This document shows positions 1 through 13,971 of a DNA stretch of 64,000 nucleotides, one piece after another. The stretch comes from Chondrilla cf. caribensis (taxonomy: Eukaryota > Porifera > Demospongiae > Chondrillida > Chondrillidae). Each line of letters opens with the position of its first letter. Position 1 is the stretch's first letter. The notes below the pieces were generated by a model, which searched no databases, was not told the DNA's origin, and worked only from the letters and a program-made list of their open reading frames with translations. Where the stretch lies: NCBI GenBank assembly GCA_964020155.1, contig OZ026564.1, positions 4,008,223-4,072,222 of the forward strand, in the 5' to 3' direction. The translations under genes and the position numbers were made by a program.

Positions 1-36
1 TGTCATTGAAGATGTACTTCTACCTTCCTGTTATAG

Positions 37-1884
37 GTCCAAATCAGAGAGTATCAATGGCCAACAAGGTTGGGAACAAACTGAGTGGTGTCTATATTAG
101 TATTTCTTTGGACTCCTTGGTTTCTGTGACAGAGGTCACCAAAGATGATAAGGTGACATCGAAGAATGTTGGATACCTCAGTCATAGGCAGCGAATGAGA
201 TCACCGTGTGTTTCCTGTCCCCATGGTTACAATAGTCTTTGGACCAATGTGACCAATCAGCTGATCGTTCCCGATGTCAATGCCCTCCAGATTGTCAACG
301 AGGATGGAACGTATGACAAAACAGTGACGCTGAAAAACTGTGATCCTTACTCCATGCACACTGTCTTACACGACCACTCCATACTGTGGGTACTGTGTAA
401 TCCGGTAGGAAATGAGGCTCGGGTGTATCGTGTTTCACTGATGAATTTGACTACCGAAGATCCATTTACCGTCCGTTCGAACTTAGATCCATTTTTATCT
501 CAAGTTGGTGAGATTTTCGAGCGAGGAGGAACTGTGCATGTCATTCTGGCCACAGCGAATGATCTCATGTATGCATCGCAGGATACTCCAGAGGCAGATC
601 CAATTCCTTTTCTTTCATGTTTGAGTGTTTTGAGGATAACTGAATTCAATGATTATAATGGGGGGAATTTTCTAATCGAATGTGGGAACAGTACAAGCCA
701 AACAGTTTTGAATACTTACCTCTGTGACTATGATTTCGAGTGTTCCGATGTTCATCTTCGTTCAGGGCGAACGCTTGGGAAGATCATCACTTCTGATGAT
801 GTTTCGATCCTTGCCAGTGTTGCACCCAGTGGGATCGATATTCTGGAGCAGGCTCAAGGTCGTGTTATTCGAGTCTTACCGTCATCCAATCACAAGTTCC
901 ATGACGCATACATTGAGAGCGTTGCAGGTTCCCACCTGATGGTGTACAGCGACAAGGGAGGAAAGGTCCATCTTTACGACATATCCACGGCCCTGAATGG
1001 TGAAGACGTCTCGTCTCAGACAATCGAAGGAGACTATGTCACTTGTAAGGATTGCAGTGGTCTTGTCAGGATCAGAGAGGGGTACTTTGCGACAGCAACT
1101 GACTCAGAAGGAGTGGCATGGTTTTCAATTGTACCTCCCAAACTACTTCGCCCTTCAGTAGATATCAAAGCCGATCGTTTGGCATACTCTTCTTCACAGT
1201 TACCAAATCAGGATGTCAATCTATCAGATACAGTAGTAATTATTATTATTGTAGGTGTTGTCATTGTGAGTGTGGTTGCTGTTGGAATCATTTCACTTTT
1301 ATTGGTCATTGTGATACTTCGCCGGAAGAAAAAGTCAAAGTAAGCTATATGTTACCTGTTGAATGCCTTCTTATCTGTGTCTGTACAAACGTTGACATGC
1401 AACTGTTTATATGCTAGTGTTTGAGTCAGTGCATGAGAATAGATACTTCATATCGAAATTGTGTGTACAGTAGGAGTATGTAAGCAGTGTCCTTTTGACT
1501 ATTTCCATTATTTTCTTTGTCTTTTCTTTCTTGTCTTGACTTGTAGTTTTAATTTGTGTATAACTGTATCATACGCACATGTAATACATGATGTGTAAGT
1601 ATTTAGTATTATTTTTGATGTTTAGCTGTAGAGAGGAACCCCCTGTGGTCCACTTGGTACAATGCCAACAACCAACGGATGAACATGGACGAGTTCCCGG
1701 GCAAATTGCCGCGTCAAACCCCATTGCCTTCAATGTGGACCTTGGAGTGTTGCCCCCGCCTCGGGAAACTGAGGACCATACAGAGGCTCAGCCTAGGGTT
1801 GGCAAGGACGAAGGTTTTATGGTTACTAACAACGGCAAGGAAGGCACCAAGGACGGCAGAGGACCAATTCCAGGTCATCCGTGA
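37..1884 (+). CDS. Type I membrane protein with beta-propeller-like ectodomain, paralogue 1 (5' end outside window)
   Basis: Two exons are visible: 37-1339 (acceptor AG at 35-36, donor GTAAGC at 1340) and 1632-1884 (acceptor TGTAG, stop TGA). The intron is phase 2, as in both paralogues in this window. The first visible codon is split in phase 1, so a signal-peptide exon should lie before base 1. The ectodomain has many short beta-rich blocks (VYISISL, LIVPDVN, HLMVYSDKGGKVHLYD), paired cysteines (CVSC, CKDC) and N-glycosylation sequons. A hydrophobic run rich in Ile and Val near the end of the first exon is the membrane segment, followed by basic RRKKKSK and a tail of about 85 residues rich in Pro, Gly and Lys. 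It is closely similar to the gene at 4918-7734. Family not recognised; 'beta-propeller' is inferred from the repeat-like strand pattern. A role as surface receptor is inferred from topology only. Confidence 0.8.
1340..1631 (+). other. Intron of paralogue 1
   Basis: Phase 2 intron of 292 bases with GTAAGC donor and a pyrimidine-poor TAG acceptor. If the donor were not used, the frame would stop at once (TAA at 1341-1343), giving a form without the tail. Confidence 0.6.
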
Positions 1885-1954
1885 TGAACTAGGTGCATGG
1901 ATATTTACAACTAGTGTAGTTTCTTTCATTTTTTTATTTTTTTAAATTAAATTG

Positions 1955-1996
<42 letters not shown>
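1955..1996. repeat. (TA)n microsatellite
   Basis: About 20 TA units lie between the convergent 3' ends of the genes at 37-1884 and 2332-4709. The rest of 1885-2331 is AT-rich and holds no gene that I can see. Confidence 0.9.
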
Positions 1997-1999
<3 letters not shown>

Positions 2000-2331
2000 G
2001 AATTACAATTATGTACATTATTTTTATGCATATTTAAACTGTTTATCATAACAATGTACATGCAAGTACCTTTCATGTTTGAATTTTGTAGCAGGTATAT
2101 AAAACTAGAATTTCTTCATTCCAGGAGGGTTAACGTGTGTAAGAAATCACTTTAATCACTATTGGCAACATTCCATAGTCATGCATGCAGTATCAAGTAA
2201 ATATAAATATCAAGCATTGAACATAACATACCATTTGTGCAAACAACGACAAACAACAAATAACAACAGGAAACAACAAAGTAATTACTATTCATGTTCA
2301 ACATTACAATTCAGGCATGTTTACACAAATG

Positions 2332-4709
<2,378 letters not shown>

Positions 4710-4917
4710 TTTGTTCCAACGAAGGACTTTAATCCGTGATCTTGATTATCAAATGCACGTGGGTGGTAGTAAGGTACTTTCCTATGGAAAGTACCTTGAA
4801 TCATAGTACGTATGTGGACCGCATGACGTAATGGCGAGATAGTATTTTTAGAACACAGGCGTCTACACTTCAGTTTAGGACTAGCTAGTATTCTATTGTA
4901 CTCCCTCTTCGATTCGT
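4710..4917. promoter_or_regulatory. Bidirectional promoter region of the divergent paralogue pair
   Basis: The two start codons (4709 minus, 4918 plus) are 208 bases apart, so both promoters and 5' UTRs must fit here or overlap the other gene. A perfect palindrome lies at 4771-4782 and 4786-4797: AAGGTACTTTCC and its reverse complement around TAT. No clear TATA box is seen. Shared regulation of the pair is inference. Confidence 0.55.
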
Positions 4918-5493
4918 ATGTGGTGGTTGAAAATGAGGCCGTTGTGTCTGATTCTCGGAGCCGTACTGTTATTGGGTAAGTGGAATCCACTTTGTTAAAT
5001 CCGTCTGCTCATTCAGGCGCTCGATTCTCCCAAAGTTTTTTTCCAACTTTCCCCATCGTCTGACAGACAATATATATGAGATTAATTCTCGCATTTCATT
5101 TCATTCTAAATTTTGGTTAGATTATAATATTTAGAGTCACACTGGAGTACTGAAGATGATTCTCGCGACTTTGGTCAACACGGGGTATAATTTGGAACGG
5201 GCGCCTTTCAACAGCGGTATTGTCGAGCCATGGCTAAGCATGGTACTCAAATGCCGTTGGGGTATCTATTGGTTCAGAGTCACCACCTGTCAACCCTTTA
5301 TAAAATATGAAGATATTGGCGCGAAGTCGGACCAAGAGCCGAGTATTAAGGTAGTTAAAAGCCGGATGTCCCGAATCACCCCGTTTTACCATAGACTTTA
5401 CACCCTATCGTCTTCGACAAATTTAAGCCATCTGTCCATCCTGGTCTATGTTCTATGAGGATCTATTGCGTATCACATGATGGTCTTCTCTTA

Positions 5494-5539
<46 letters not shown>

Positions 5540-7734
5540 ATTGCTGTATTTTTAGAATATAACTCTGTTTTCCCCTCCACAGGTCCAAGTCATAATAACG
5601 CAGTAGTCAACAAGGTCGGGAACAAGGTGAACGGGTTGTTCTTGAGTATCTCACTGGACACCTTGGTCTCTGTGACCGAGGTCGTTGGAGATAAAGTGAC
5701 GACCGAGAATGTTGGGTACCTCGATGATAGACAGCGAATGAGATCCCCGTGTGTTTCCTGTCCCCATGGTTACAATAGTCTCTGGGCCAATGTGACCAAT
5801 CAGCTGATCGTTCCCGATGTCAATGCCCTCAAGATAGTCAACGAGGATGGAACGCATCACAAAACAGTGACGCTGACCAACTGTGATCCTTACTCCATGC
5901 ACACTCTATTACATGACCACTCCATACTGTGGGTACTGTGTAATCCGGTAGGAAATCAGGCTCGAGTGTATCGTGTTTCACTGATGAATTTGACTACTGA
6001 GATGCCACTTGTTGTCAGTACAAACTCAAGACCATTTTTGCCTCGCGTTGGTGTGATTTTTGAGCAAGGTGGCGTGCTCCATGCCATTCTGGCCACAGCG
6101 AATGGACTCGCCTTCGCATCACAGGATACTCCAGGAGTGCAACCTCTGGACTGGAACAAAAGGTGCTTGAGTGTCTTGAGATTGACTGACTTTAACGATC
6201 TCCTTCTAAAGAAGATTTTGATCGAATGTGGGAACGGGACAAGCCAAACCGTCGAAAACACCTACCTCTGTGACTATAATTTCGAGTGTTCCGATGTTTT
6301 GCTCCCTTCCAGAACGCTTGGTAAGATCATCACTTCTGATGATGTTTCAATCCTTGCCAGTGTTGCACCCAATAGGATTGATATACTGGAGTGGAATCAA
6401 GGTCATGTTAGTCGAGTGGTCCCGTCACCCAATCACAAGTTCCACGACGCATACATCGAGAGAGTTACAGGCTCCCACCTGATGGTGTACAGCGACAAGG
6501 GGGGGAAGGTCCATCTTTACAACGTATCTGCGGCTCTGAATGGTGACGACGTCTCACCACAGACGATCGAAGGAGACTATGTGACCTGTGAGGACTGCAG
6601 TGGTCTTGTCATGATTGGAGAGGGGTACTTTGTGACAGCGACAGACCCAGAGGGAGTGGCATGGTTTTCGACCACGCCTCCCGAACTGCTACGCACTTCA
6701 AGGGGTATCAAAGCCGATCGTCTAGCGTACTCCTCGTCGCAGTTCCCGACGGCTGTAGTTGATACAGTAACTGAATCACCCAAGACTAACCCAATGATGG
6801 GTGCGATTGTGGGAGGAGTTGTTGGCCCTTTTGTAGTGATTGTTGTAATAATATCATTAACGCTATTGGTTGGAATAGTAGTGATTCTTCATAGACGAGA
6901 CATTAGGTGAGCATTTATGTGAATGTATTTGTGTACTCATGTACAGTTTATACAGTGCGTATATGAATGTAATGTATTAGGTACAGTGTGTATGTGTAGT
7001 CATGTACGCATGTACGTATATATGAATGTGATGTATGTACTGATGTACAGTGTGTACAGTATTATGTGAATGTAAGATATAATGTGCAACATGTGTGTGT
7101 GTCTATTCATGTACAGTGAAACCTCTTTTTAAAGGATACTCCAAGTAAAAGACAATTAGAATAAAGGTTAACTCCCCACAAAGAACACTTTCAAAGCACT
7201 AAAAATACGTACACCTTGCTATAGTGCTAATACGTACATATCCCACCTCTGAAAGGTGAACCTCTCTATAATGGACAAATCACCTGGTCCCAATGTGTCC
7301 TTTATAAAGAGTTTCCACTGTGCTGCCTGTACTGTATGATGTTGGTGTCCTGAACGTGTACTATGTGTAATACCATGTACTTATCCCTGACGGAGTGTAG
7401 CGAGGTTTTCTAATGCATTTATACTTTATGTAGAAGGAAGAAAGAGGGAGGAGTAGTTGCTGTGTGCAATGTTGTGAATGAACGTGTTACCCTTAATGTT
7501 CGTTTTAATAATGAAGAAAGATTACAAGAGAATGAAGTAATTCCTAAGCAGGATACTCCTCCAAACAAAGGGCAACCGTTGAAGACGAGCACCCCAGCCT
7601 TACAAGATACAGATTCAGAGACTTCACGCAGTGAACTGGTCACTGGGCACTATCCACCTGTTCCCATGGCGGGTTTAACCCGTGAGCCAAGTATAGGGCA
7701 GCGGTTGAAAGAAGGACAGTTTAGCTCGGTTTGA
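4918..7734 (+). CDS. Type I membrane protein with beta-propeller-like ectodomain, paralogue 2 (complete)
   Basis: Exons 4918-4975, 5583-6906 and 7434-7734 join in phases 1 and 2 to a 560-codon frame. Exon 1 encodes MWWLKM followed by a hydrophobic core ending LLLG, a signal peptide. The ectodomain runs to about residue 423, with CVSC, CEDC, several NxS/T sequons and repeated strand-loop-strand blocks. The membrane segment is about 426-455, then HRRDIRRKK. The tail of about 100 residues has PKQDTPPNKG, DSETSRSELVTG and HYPPVPM. The same tail pattern (KTST, LV.G, IGQ.KE) appears in the six tail exons of the right-hand array, which ties that array to this family. Very similar to the gene at 37-1884, so a recent duplication. 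Function not recognised; surface receptor is the most likely role. Confidence 0.85.
5494..5537. repeat. (GT)n microsatellite in intron 1 of paralogue 2
   Basis: About 20 GT units, 45 bases before the acceptor of exon 2. The rest of the intron (4976-5582) shows no other feature. Confidence 0.85.
7114..7320. mobile_element. MITE with pogo/Tigger-like ends (degenerate)
   Basis: Starts CAGTGAAACCTCT and ends with the near-complementary AGAGTTTCCACTG, about 207 bases, in the last intron of paralogue 2. Internal text matches the MITEs at 21097, 46335 and 61629 in style (alternating 'aacctct' and 'aagga' motifs). A TA flank is clear on the left only. No transposase frame. Confidence 0.6.
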
Positions 7735-8445
7735 ATGTATTTGTTCTCGTCTCCTCATGTACACTTTTATTAACAAGATGATGTGTGTGTAACATATGCG
7801 TATCTGTAACTTTTTCTTGCACACCTCACGTTGACAACAATCTCGCATGTACGTATATGTGTGCAAGTATTATAGAGGTGATTTATTAAACATGCTTGTG
7901 GATTACCATACGTATGTGTATGCTGTCCATTTCTATTATTATTGTACATTTGGTTGGATTCTTGTTTGTTTGTATACTTTTTTGTTGCATTGTTTTGTAG
8001 AGCCATTTAAATTCTGTTATCTCAAATTAATTGTGAAGACAAATTATTATATAGCATTAAATGCAAATAACATACTGACCTAGTGATCATATGTACATAT
8101 ACAGAATAGGAGAATTGATAAAGCAAAAACAAAAACATTATATACTAATTGATATACTGTATATATAATATATTATTTATAATACATGATCGTTACACCT
8201 GTACATGCATTTAGCATAATATAATTATAATATAATGACAAATTTGATAATATATCATCTATACCTATAAGTTATATATAAAATATAAAATTGATTTCAT
8301 AAAACATACCAGGAATGAATCGATATTGAAAACTTGCCAGTTCAATTTTAGGCAAATGTGTACACATACGTACATACTACATAGCTGTAGACACACAATA
8401 ATATTTTATTGGGAACAGTTCAGCGAATTCTAGTCTGGACCATTC
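7735..8445. other. AT-rich intergenic stretch between paralogue 2 and DHFR
   Basis: Convergent 3' ends. Very AT-rich with ATATAATA runs and no coding signal. Its right end (8370-8445) is a diverged version of the AT-rich sequence that precedes each DHFR-exon copy in the array. Confidence 0.6.
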
Positions 8446-8643
8446 TCATGTGGTGGGCGTCCTCTGGTACACTTTGATGTCATACTCAACTCCATTCTCA
8501 GAAATGAGGCCACTGGGTACATCAGGATCTCTGGGAAAAGACACATGCTACATTGTGTTGAGTGTATTCATTGCTTGAACCAACTGATTTCACAAGCTAT
8601 TTTGAAAAACTGCTTCAGTTGCATGCATGCAAATACACAAACA

Positions 8644-8691
<48 letters not shown>

Positions 8692-8795
8692 AACACATGC
8701 GTGCGTGTACACAAACACACACATGCACACATACACATGCATACACATACACACACATCACTCACACACACACACACATCACACACACACACACA

Positions 8796-8847
<52 letters not shown>

Positions 8848-9062
8848 AATGATCACGAAGCCCTCTCTGTCCCAGGGAGGGAAGAAAGTGTCTCCGTCAA
8901 ACGACTGCTTCACGTCAGTAAAGTAGACTCTGTCAAGAAGTGGAGAGAGCAGCACTTCCTGGAATGACAGAAGTCAAATATTGATGATGATCCACCAACG
9001 TTTTGCATACATATATACAACAAAAGTACATTGTACACCCATACATATGCATAAGCAACACA

Positions 9063-9114
<52 letters not shown>

Positions 9115-10123
9115 CAACTCACTGCATAAACTTGTGTACCACCCAAAACATGTATCTCGTGGATTTTGTCCGACAGTGGTGGTCTTGACAACATCTCCAC
9201 GGCCTCCGTCACAGACGACACTGTTGCGTGGGCGTCAGGCACTTCACTGTACACAGCATATAGACCGCAATAAACCCATGTTAACTAGAACAGTGACATA
9301 GTCTATCTGACCAGACAATGAAGTGGTCAGCCTGGCTACTAAAGACCAACAACATGAGTAGCAGACAGCTACAGTAGTATGGAATCAAGGATACATTCAC
9401 AACAGAGAATATCTATACCGGCACACGTCATGACCCAATCAGACACTAGATGTCTACCAAGAGGAGCTGATCTGATACACCAGCTGGACCAGCTGCCACA
9501 TGCATCACAGTGATGGTGGCATTGCAGCGGATGGATCCCTACAACTCCACCATCAGTAGAAGCTAAATAAGTGGTCAGTTCTGGTCAGATCAATATCTGG
9601 TCGGATGTACCATATGTAGTTCCACATAACCATGATACATGCCGGGTGGTACAGCTTATACAGACCTGGCTGATGTGGTCAACTGACCTTGGTTTGGTGG
9701 TGAGGACCACGTTGTACCTATTCTTCAGGGGTCTCACTTTCTTTGGGACACTCAGGAAGGTCTTCCGGCCCAAAATGACAGCATTTTGTTTTCCTGTCAG
9801 GGTTAAGTGCAAGTGTATTTCCAATCGAAGAAACCTTGAACGATAAATAACGCAACAACTACACCTTCCGGAGCTCTGGAGGTGATGATCCTCATATTCT
9901 TCATATCGGTACTAAGGCGGGAACAGATTCACCCCATCAATGCACGGATATAGTCTACCTACTACACGTGGTCCGACCGGATACTCAGACGCAAAGTAGT
10001 GTATATAACATACTTTAATCTGGGCCACGGTATAGCCCCATTTGCGCCAATAACTCCATTCTTCGCTACAGCTACGCAAATGGACATTTTCTTCAACGAG
10101 CTCATATCCTGTTTGTCCGCCAT
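8446..10123 (-). CDS. DHFR: Dihydrofolate reductase, six exons, complete
   Basis: Reduces dihydrofolate to tetrahydrofolate with NADPH in the cytosol. Exons on the minus strand: 10123-10014, 9911-9865, 9793-9688, 9246-9123, 8958-8846 and 8530-8446. All junctions are GT-AG and phase-consistent, giving 194 codons against 187 residues in human DHFR. Family motifs in order: [10 protein letters not shown] (17-26), PWP (32-34), GRKTF (61-65), RPLKNR (73-78, Arg78 matching the folate-carboxylate Arg), VLGGTQVY (121-128, the GG nucleotide turn) and DTFFP (152-156). The catalytic acid is Asp39 where vertebrates have Glu30. The two usual aromatic substrate contacts (human Phe31 and Phe34) align with Met40 and Met43. 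Introns 4 and 5 hold (CA)n tracts, and the intron 5 donor lies in one. The start codon is only 94 bases from the stop of the upstream gene. The last exon has five extra copies in the array. Confidence 0.95.
8643..8845. repeat. (CA)n-rich microsatellite, intron 5 of DHFR
   Basis: Two long CA runs separated by degenerate CA-rich text fill the intron between exons 6 and 5. On the minus strand the intron's GT donor at 8845-8844 is part of the repeat. Confidence 0.9.
9063..9112. repeat. (CA)n microsatellite, intron 4 of DHFR
   Basis: About 24 CA units starting roughly 10 bases inside the donor of intron 4 (GTGAGT at 9122-9117). Confidence 0.9.
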
Positions 10124-10217
10124 TTGTACTTTCGGCTACACATCACGTGATCAGCAAAAGGTACGTATAATATATACATAACAATACATGACATTATAAA
10201 CGAACAGACAGGTCAAT

Positions 10218-11210
10218 TCAATCCGCTGATGCGACAGTCTTTATAACGTAAACGCGAATGTCGTTACTTTCCAGTGCAAGATACGGCACGAGGTGGTCTT
10301 GAACGTTCTGTTTGTCTGACACACACTTTCCCATGATGTCAGCAGCTGTCTTCCGCTCAGCAGGAAACCGCAAGTGAGACAACATCTGACCTACGACAGG
10401 TGAACAGGACAACAGAGGGTAAAGCCTGGAACACTTGACTTGTGATGAATATGTAATGTGATGTAGTCCAGTATAGTCGGCCCTATTGGCCCTATCACGC
10501 ATACCATCACAACATTAATATTTATTGTTGACAAGCTAGTGTTTATTTACTATGACCATGCAATCTTGGAGAATATGTGATTGATTGAATAAGGGACCAT
10601 CCATAATATCTGTGCACATCAATTTTCCACCCAGCTTGGTCAACATTGGACAGATCACAGAATGCTGTGTCTTGTCTAGTGTGTGGGGATCAAGCATACA
10701 AGCTATATAAAATATAAATTTATAAAATATAAAATATAGTTTATTGAAAATGATACAGCAAGACACTGAGTGTCCTGAATGAGTTACCATCTGAAATCAG
10801 GTATGTTCACCTTACCTATGTAATGTAATAATTATTATCCCTGTAAAACTTTGTAATAAAGCTATATTAACATATTATATAGGAATACTAAACATTGGTA
10901 TACTACATGTGGAGAATGTCCTGAGGGACCACTGCGGTGGAAGACCGCCACTTCCAGGATTGCCTATGGTTGAACTCACCGAATTGAACACACGTGATGG
11001 TCATGTTCTGAGCACTGGCAGCTGTGAGAATTTCTACAGAATTGGAACAGTGGTTTTTAAGCTTCATTTATACAAAAATTATGTCTCAAGATGAATATGG
11101 CACTGAATAAATACAAAAAGCTCTTACTAGCAATGCTTACCTTTCCTTTCGTCCATACTAGCTGAGTTCTTTAGTCGATCCAGGAGTTTTCCGAAGCCCA
11201 GTTTCCCCAT
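10218..11210 (-). CDS. Unknown small gene, four-exon model (GFGK gene)
   Basis: Not recognised. Best model on the minus strand: 11210-11141 (MGKLGFGKLLDRLKN..., donor GTAAGC), 11021-10980 (donor GTGAGT), 10702-10598 (weak donor GTCCC) and 10390-10218 (stop). All junctions are phase 1, giving 129 residues. Exons 1 and 2 are well supported by strong splice sites; exons 3 and 4 less so, and exon 4 could start at another AG near 10440. The last exon reads as helical text (HLRFPAERKTAADIMG, LVPYLALESNDIRVYV) and might be HEAT/armadillo-like, but this is a guess. Cytosolic, with no signal or membrane segment. It ends 94 bases before the DHFR start codon on the same strand. Exon 1 recurs in four array units, mostly frameshifted. 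Confidence 0.45.
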
Positions 11211-11239
11211 TTTATATCGCCAAGTCCCGTTCCAAGTTC

Positions 11240-11530
11240 AGATTTGGTAAAGACGGTACAGTACAATTTCGTTTCTTGCTGACCAGGCGGTGATGAGTTT
11301 GACCGCGATATCCTTTGAAGTCCAAAGATTCTGGTCGGTGTGGCCCCTCAATAATGTCCAGGTGACCGTTTTACGTCTCTTACAACCCCGTATGTTCGTA
11401 TGTGTGTGCATGTGGAGGTAACCCCCCATGACTGCTGTGTGTGTAGAGATTGTTCGCTACTTCCCACTCACCGGGTTCATGAAGTATTGAGTACTGTATT
11501 GTTAGTAATGATATGGCCATATCTAACTGT
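11240..11530. repeat. Conserved intergenic block, copy 1 of 6
   Basis: Block between the LVTGR gene's 3' end and the GFGK start codon. It recurs at about 27050-27400, 33740-34060, 46560-46880, 52560-52880 and 57210-57500 with few changes. Minus-strand reading KDIAVKLITAWSARN is kept in most copies, but no start or splice sites support a product. It may contain the GFGK promoter, since it lies just upstream of that start. Confidence 0.6.
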
Positions 11531-11824
11531 GATTTTCATATAATTATGGTAAGTTATAGAAGCTAAGGAATTCGTAATTTTGTGTTCAGTGTAGTAAGAA
11601 AGATTATGAACGTTTTGTGTTGGTTGTTGATTAGAATATCTCCACAAAATAGTAGTAAATACAAAGGTACATCACATGTTTACCTCTTGCAATAGTGGTT
11701 AACTGATGATATTGACAATGTGTGTGAAGTTGTGTGTGTGGTGATTTTGTAAAAGTACACAATACATACTATAGTTGTTGGTTGAGCATATCGAGGTAGT
11801 CAATTTCCACATGGTGTTTGTACC

Positions 11825-13971
11825 TCAAGGAGCTCTCCCTCTCTGCCTCCCGGTCACCAGTTCAGCTTTCTCCTCCTCCACTATGACCAGCAGTGTGTCA
11901 AGTGGTGATTGGACGACTACAAGTTCACTGCTATCACCAAATGCTCCTTCCGGTTTGAACTGTTTGGTTTTTGAGAGAACCATTTGTTGTTTTCCTCTTG
12001 AGCCAGACGTTTCTTCCCAACTGCCAGTAGTAGTGGGGACCACAGTTGTCTGTCTTGTCTCTTCTCCTGAATTGGTTGGAGAATAGGCTGTTGGGGATCC
12101 TCTGCCAGTCACTAGTTGTGCATTTTGTTCCTTTATAGTAGCCAGCCATGGTGTGTGTGGTGATACACCAACTACCAGTTGACTGTTATCACCAAACAAG
12201 TGGTTAGGTGGTAACTGGAGGTTCTGTCCAACCACCATTTGTTGGTTTGTTGGAGTGAGAAGGGTTTCTTCCTGAATGGCTGTGTTCCTGAGGTCCATCC
12301 TAGTATCTACAAGGAGTAGATTTTAAGTAGATTAGAACCTCAATGCGTCAGCAATAGGACCACTATTTTCCAGTTTCAGGGATCTTTGCACTGTGTGCTT
12401 ACTCTATAAACAGTCCATCTCACACTAGCCATGATTTTAGTACCTGGTAGGACCACCTCAGTAATAGGACCACCTCAGTAATATAGGACCACCTCAGTAG
12501 TAGGACCACCTCAGTAATAGGACCACCTCAGTAGTGGGACCACCTCAGTGATAGGACCACCTCAGTAATAAGTCCATCTCAGTAATAAGATCACCTCAGT
12601 AATGGGACAACCTCAGTAACAGGACCACCTCAGTAATGGGACCACCTCAGTAATGGGACCATCTCAGTAATAGAACCACCTCAGTAACAGGACCACCTCA
12701 GTAATGGGACCATCCGAGTAATAGGACCACTATTTCCCAACTACCAGCGTGTTCTTACCGGTGTACATGTCTTTAGGTAGAAGCATGGAGGTACAACCAG
12801 GCACATATCCCTCTCTTCCAACATGACCACTAGTCTCCTGCTCACATGCTGCGGTCACCTCATCCTCTCTCTTCTCCTCAATGACTCTTTCAGTCCTATT
12901 CTCTCCTGTGAAGTGTGCACATGTGTAGATATGTAGGGGTTAGTTGGGAGGTGGTATAGAGATGTTTTAGCACTTACCTGTATTAGCCAGCCATGGGGTG
13001 TGTGGCGATACACCAACTGCCAGTTGACTGTTATCACTGAACAAGTGGCTAGGTGGTAACTGCAGGTTCTGTCCAACCACCATTTGTTGGTTTGTTGGAG
13101 TGAGAAGGGTTTCTTCCTGAATGGCTGTGTTCCTGAGGTCCATCCTAGTATCTACAAGGAGTAGATTTTAAGTAGATTAGAACCTCAATGCGTCAGCAAT
13201 AGGACCACTATTTTCCAGTTTCAGGGATCTTTGTACTGTGTGCTTACTCTATAAACAGTCCATCTCACACTAGCCATGATTTTAGTACCTGGTAGGACCA
13301 CCTCAGTAATAGGACCACCTCAGTAATATAGGACCACCTCAGTAGTAGGACCACCTCAGTAATAGGACCACCTCAGTAGTGGGACCACCTCAGTGATAGG
13401 ACCACCTCAGTAATAAGTCCATCTCAGTAATAAGATCACCTCAGTAATGGGACAACCTCAGTAACAGGACCACCTCAGTAATGGGACCACCTCAGTAATG
13501 GGACCATCTCAGTAATAGAACCACCTCAGTAATGGGACCATCCGAGTAATAGGACCACTATTTCCCAACTACCAGCGTGTTCTTACCGGTGTACATGTCT
13601 TTAGGTAGAAGCATGGAGGTACAACCAGGCACATATCCCTCTCTTCCAACATGACCACTAGTCTCCTGCTCACATGCTGCGGTCACCTCATCCTCTCTCT
13701 TCTCCTCAATGACTCTTTCAGTCCTATTCTCTCCTGTGAAGTGTGCACATGTGTAGATATGTAGGGGTTAGTTGGGAGGTGGTATAGAGATGTTTTAGCA
13801 CTTACCTGTATTAGCCAGCCATGGGGTGTGTGGCGATACACCAACTGCCAGTTGACTGTTATCACTGAACAAGTGGCTAGGTGGTAACTGCAGGTTCTGT
13901 CCAACCACCATTTGTTGGTTTCTTGGAGCGAGAAGGGTTTTCTCTCGAGCGAATATGTTATAGCGGTCCAT
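11825..13971 (-). CDS. LVTGR-family gene with repeated exons, complete five-exon model
   Basis: Not similar to any family I know. Minus-strand exons: 13971-13806 (start MDRYNIFAREKTLL), 13733-13587, 13151-12978, 12905-12759 and 12306-11825 (stop). Every junction is phase 1 and the sites are good (GTAAGTG, GTAAGAAC, ACAG), giving 371 residues. Two module types alternate. Module X (58 codons) has QQMVVGQNLQLPP, NSQL.VGVSPHTPWLA. Module Y (49 codons) has TERVIEEKRED, GREGYVPGCTSML. The terminal exon starts as X, then runs through AQLVTGRGSP and a second, diverged copy (QQMVLSKTKQ, ELVTGRQRGRAP). The protein is hydrophilic, rich in Ser, Thr and Gln, with no signal or membrane segment. It may be a free cytosolic protein, or the 3' part of a larger receptor in other copies. 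The exon pair arose by an 845-base tandem duplication. Confidence 0.6.
12440..12740. repeat. 17-base minisatellite in LVTGR intron, array 1
   Basis: Variants of AGGACCACCTCAGTAAT, about 17 copies. It fills most of the intron between exon X2 and exon Y2. Confidence 0.9.
13285..13560. repeat. 17-base minisatellite in LVTGR intron, array 2
   Basis: Same unit as at 12440-12740; a product of the 845-base duplication with one unit fewer. Confidence 0.9.

Larger units (their letters stand above)
12239..13930. repeat. Tandem segmental duplication, unit 845 bases
   Basis: Sequence 12240-13084 is repeated almost without change from 13085 to about 13913, covering one X exon, one Y exon and the minisatellite intron between them. 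The second copy lacks one minisatellite unit near 13520. Past about 13920 the copy diverges into the first-exon sequence. Confidence 0.9.

Noticed and set aside
5156..5458. 100-codon plus-strand frame
   Set aside because: Lies inside intron 1 of paralogue 2, no splice sites or family features.
8545..8967. Plus-strand frames rich in His/Thr around 8.6-9.2 kb
   Set aside because: CA-repeat translations lying across DHFR introns and opposite its exons.
11238..11429. Possible kinase fragment (KDIAVKLITAWSARN) in the conserved block
   Set aside because: Resemblance to kinase AVK is superficial; no glycine loop, no neighbouring kinase motifs, no splice sites; conservation follows from recent duplication.
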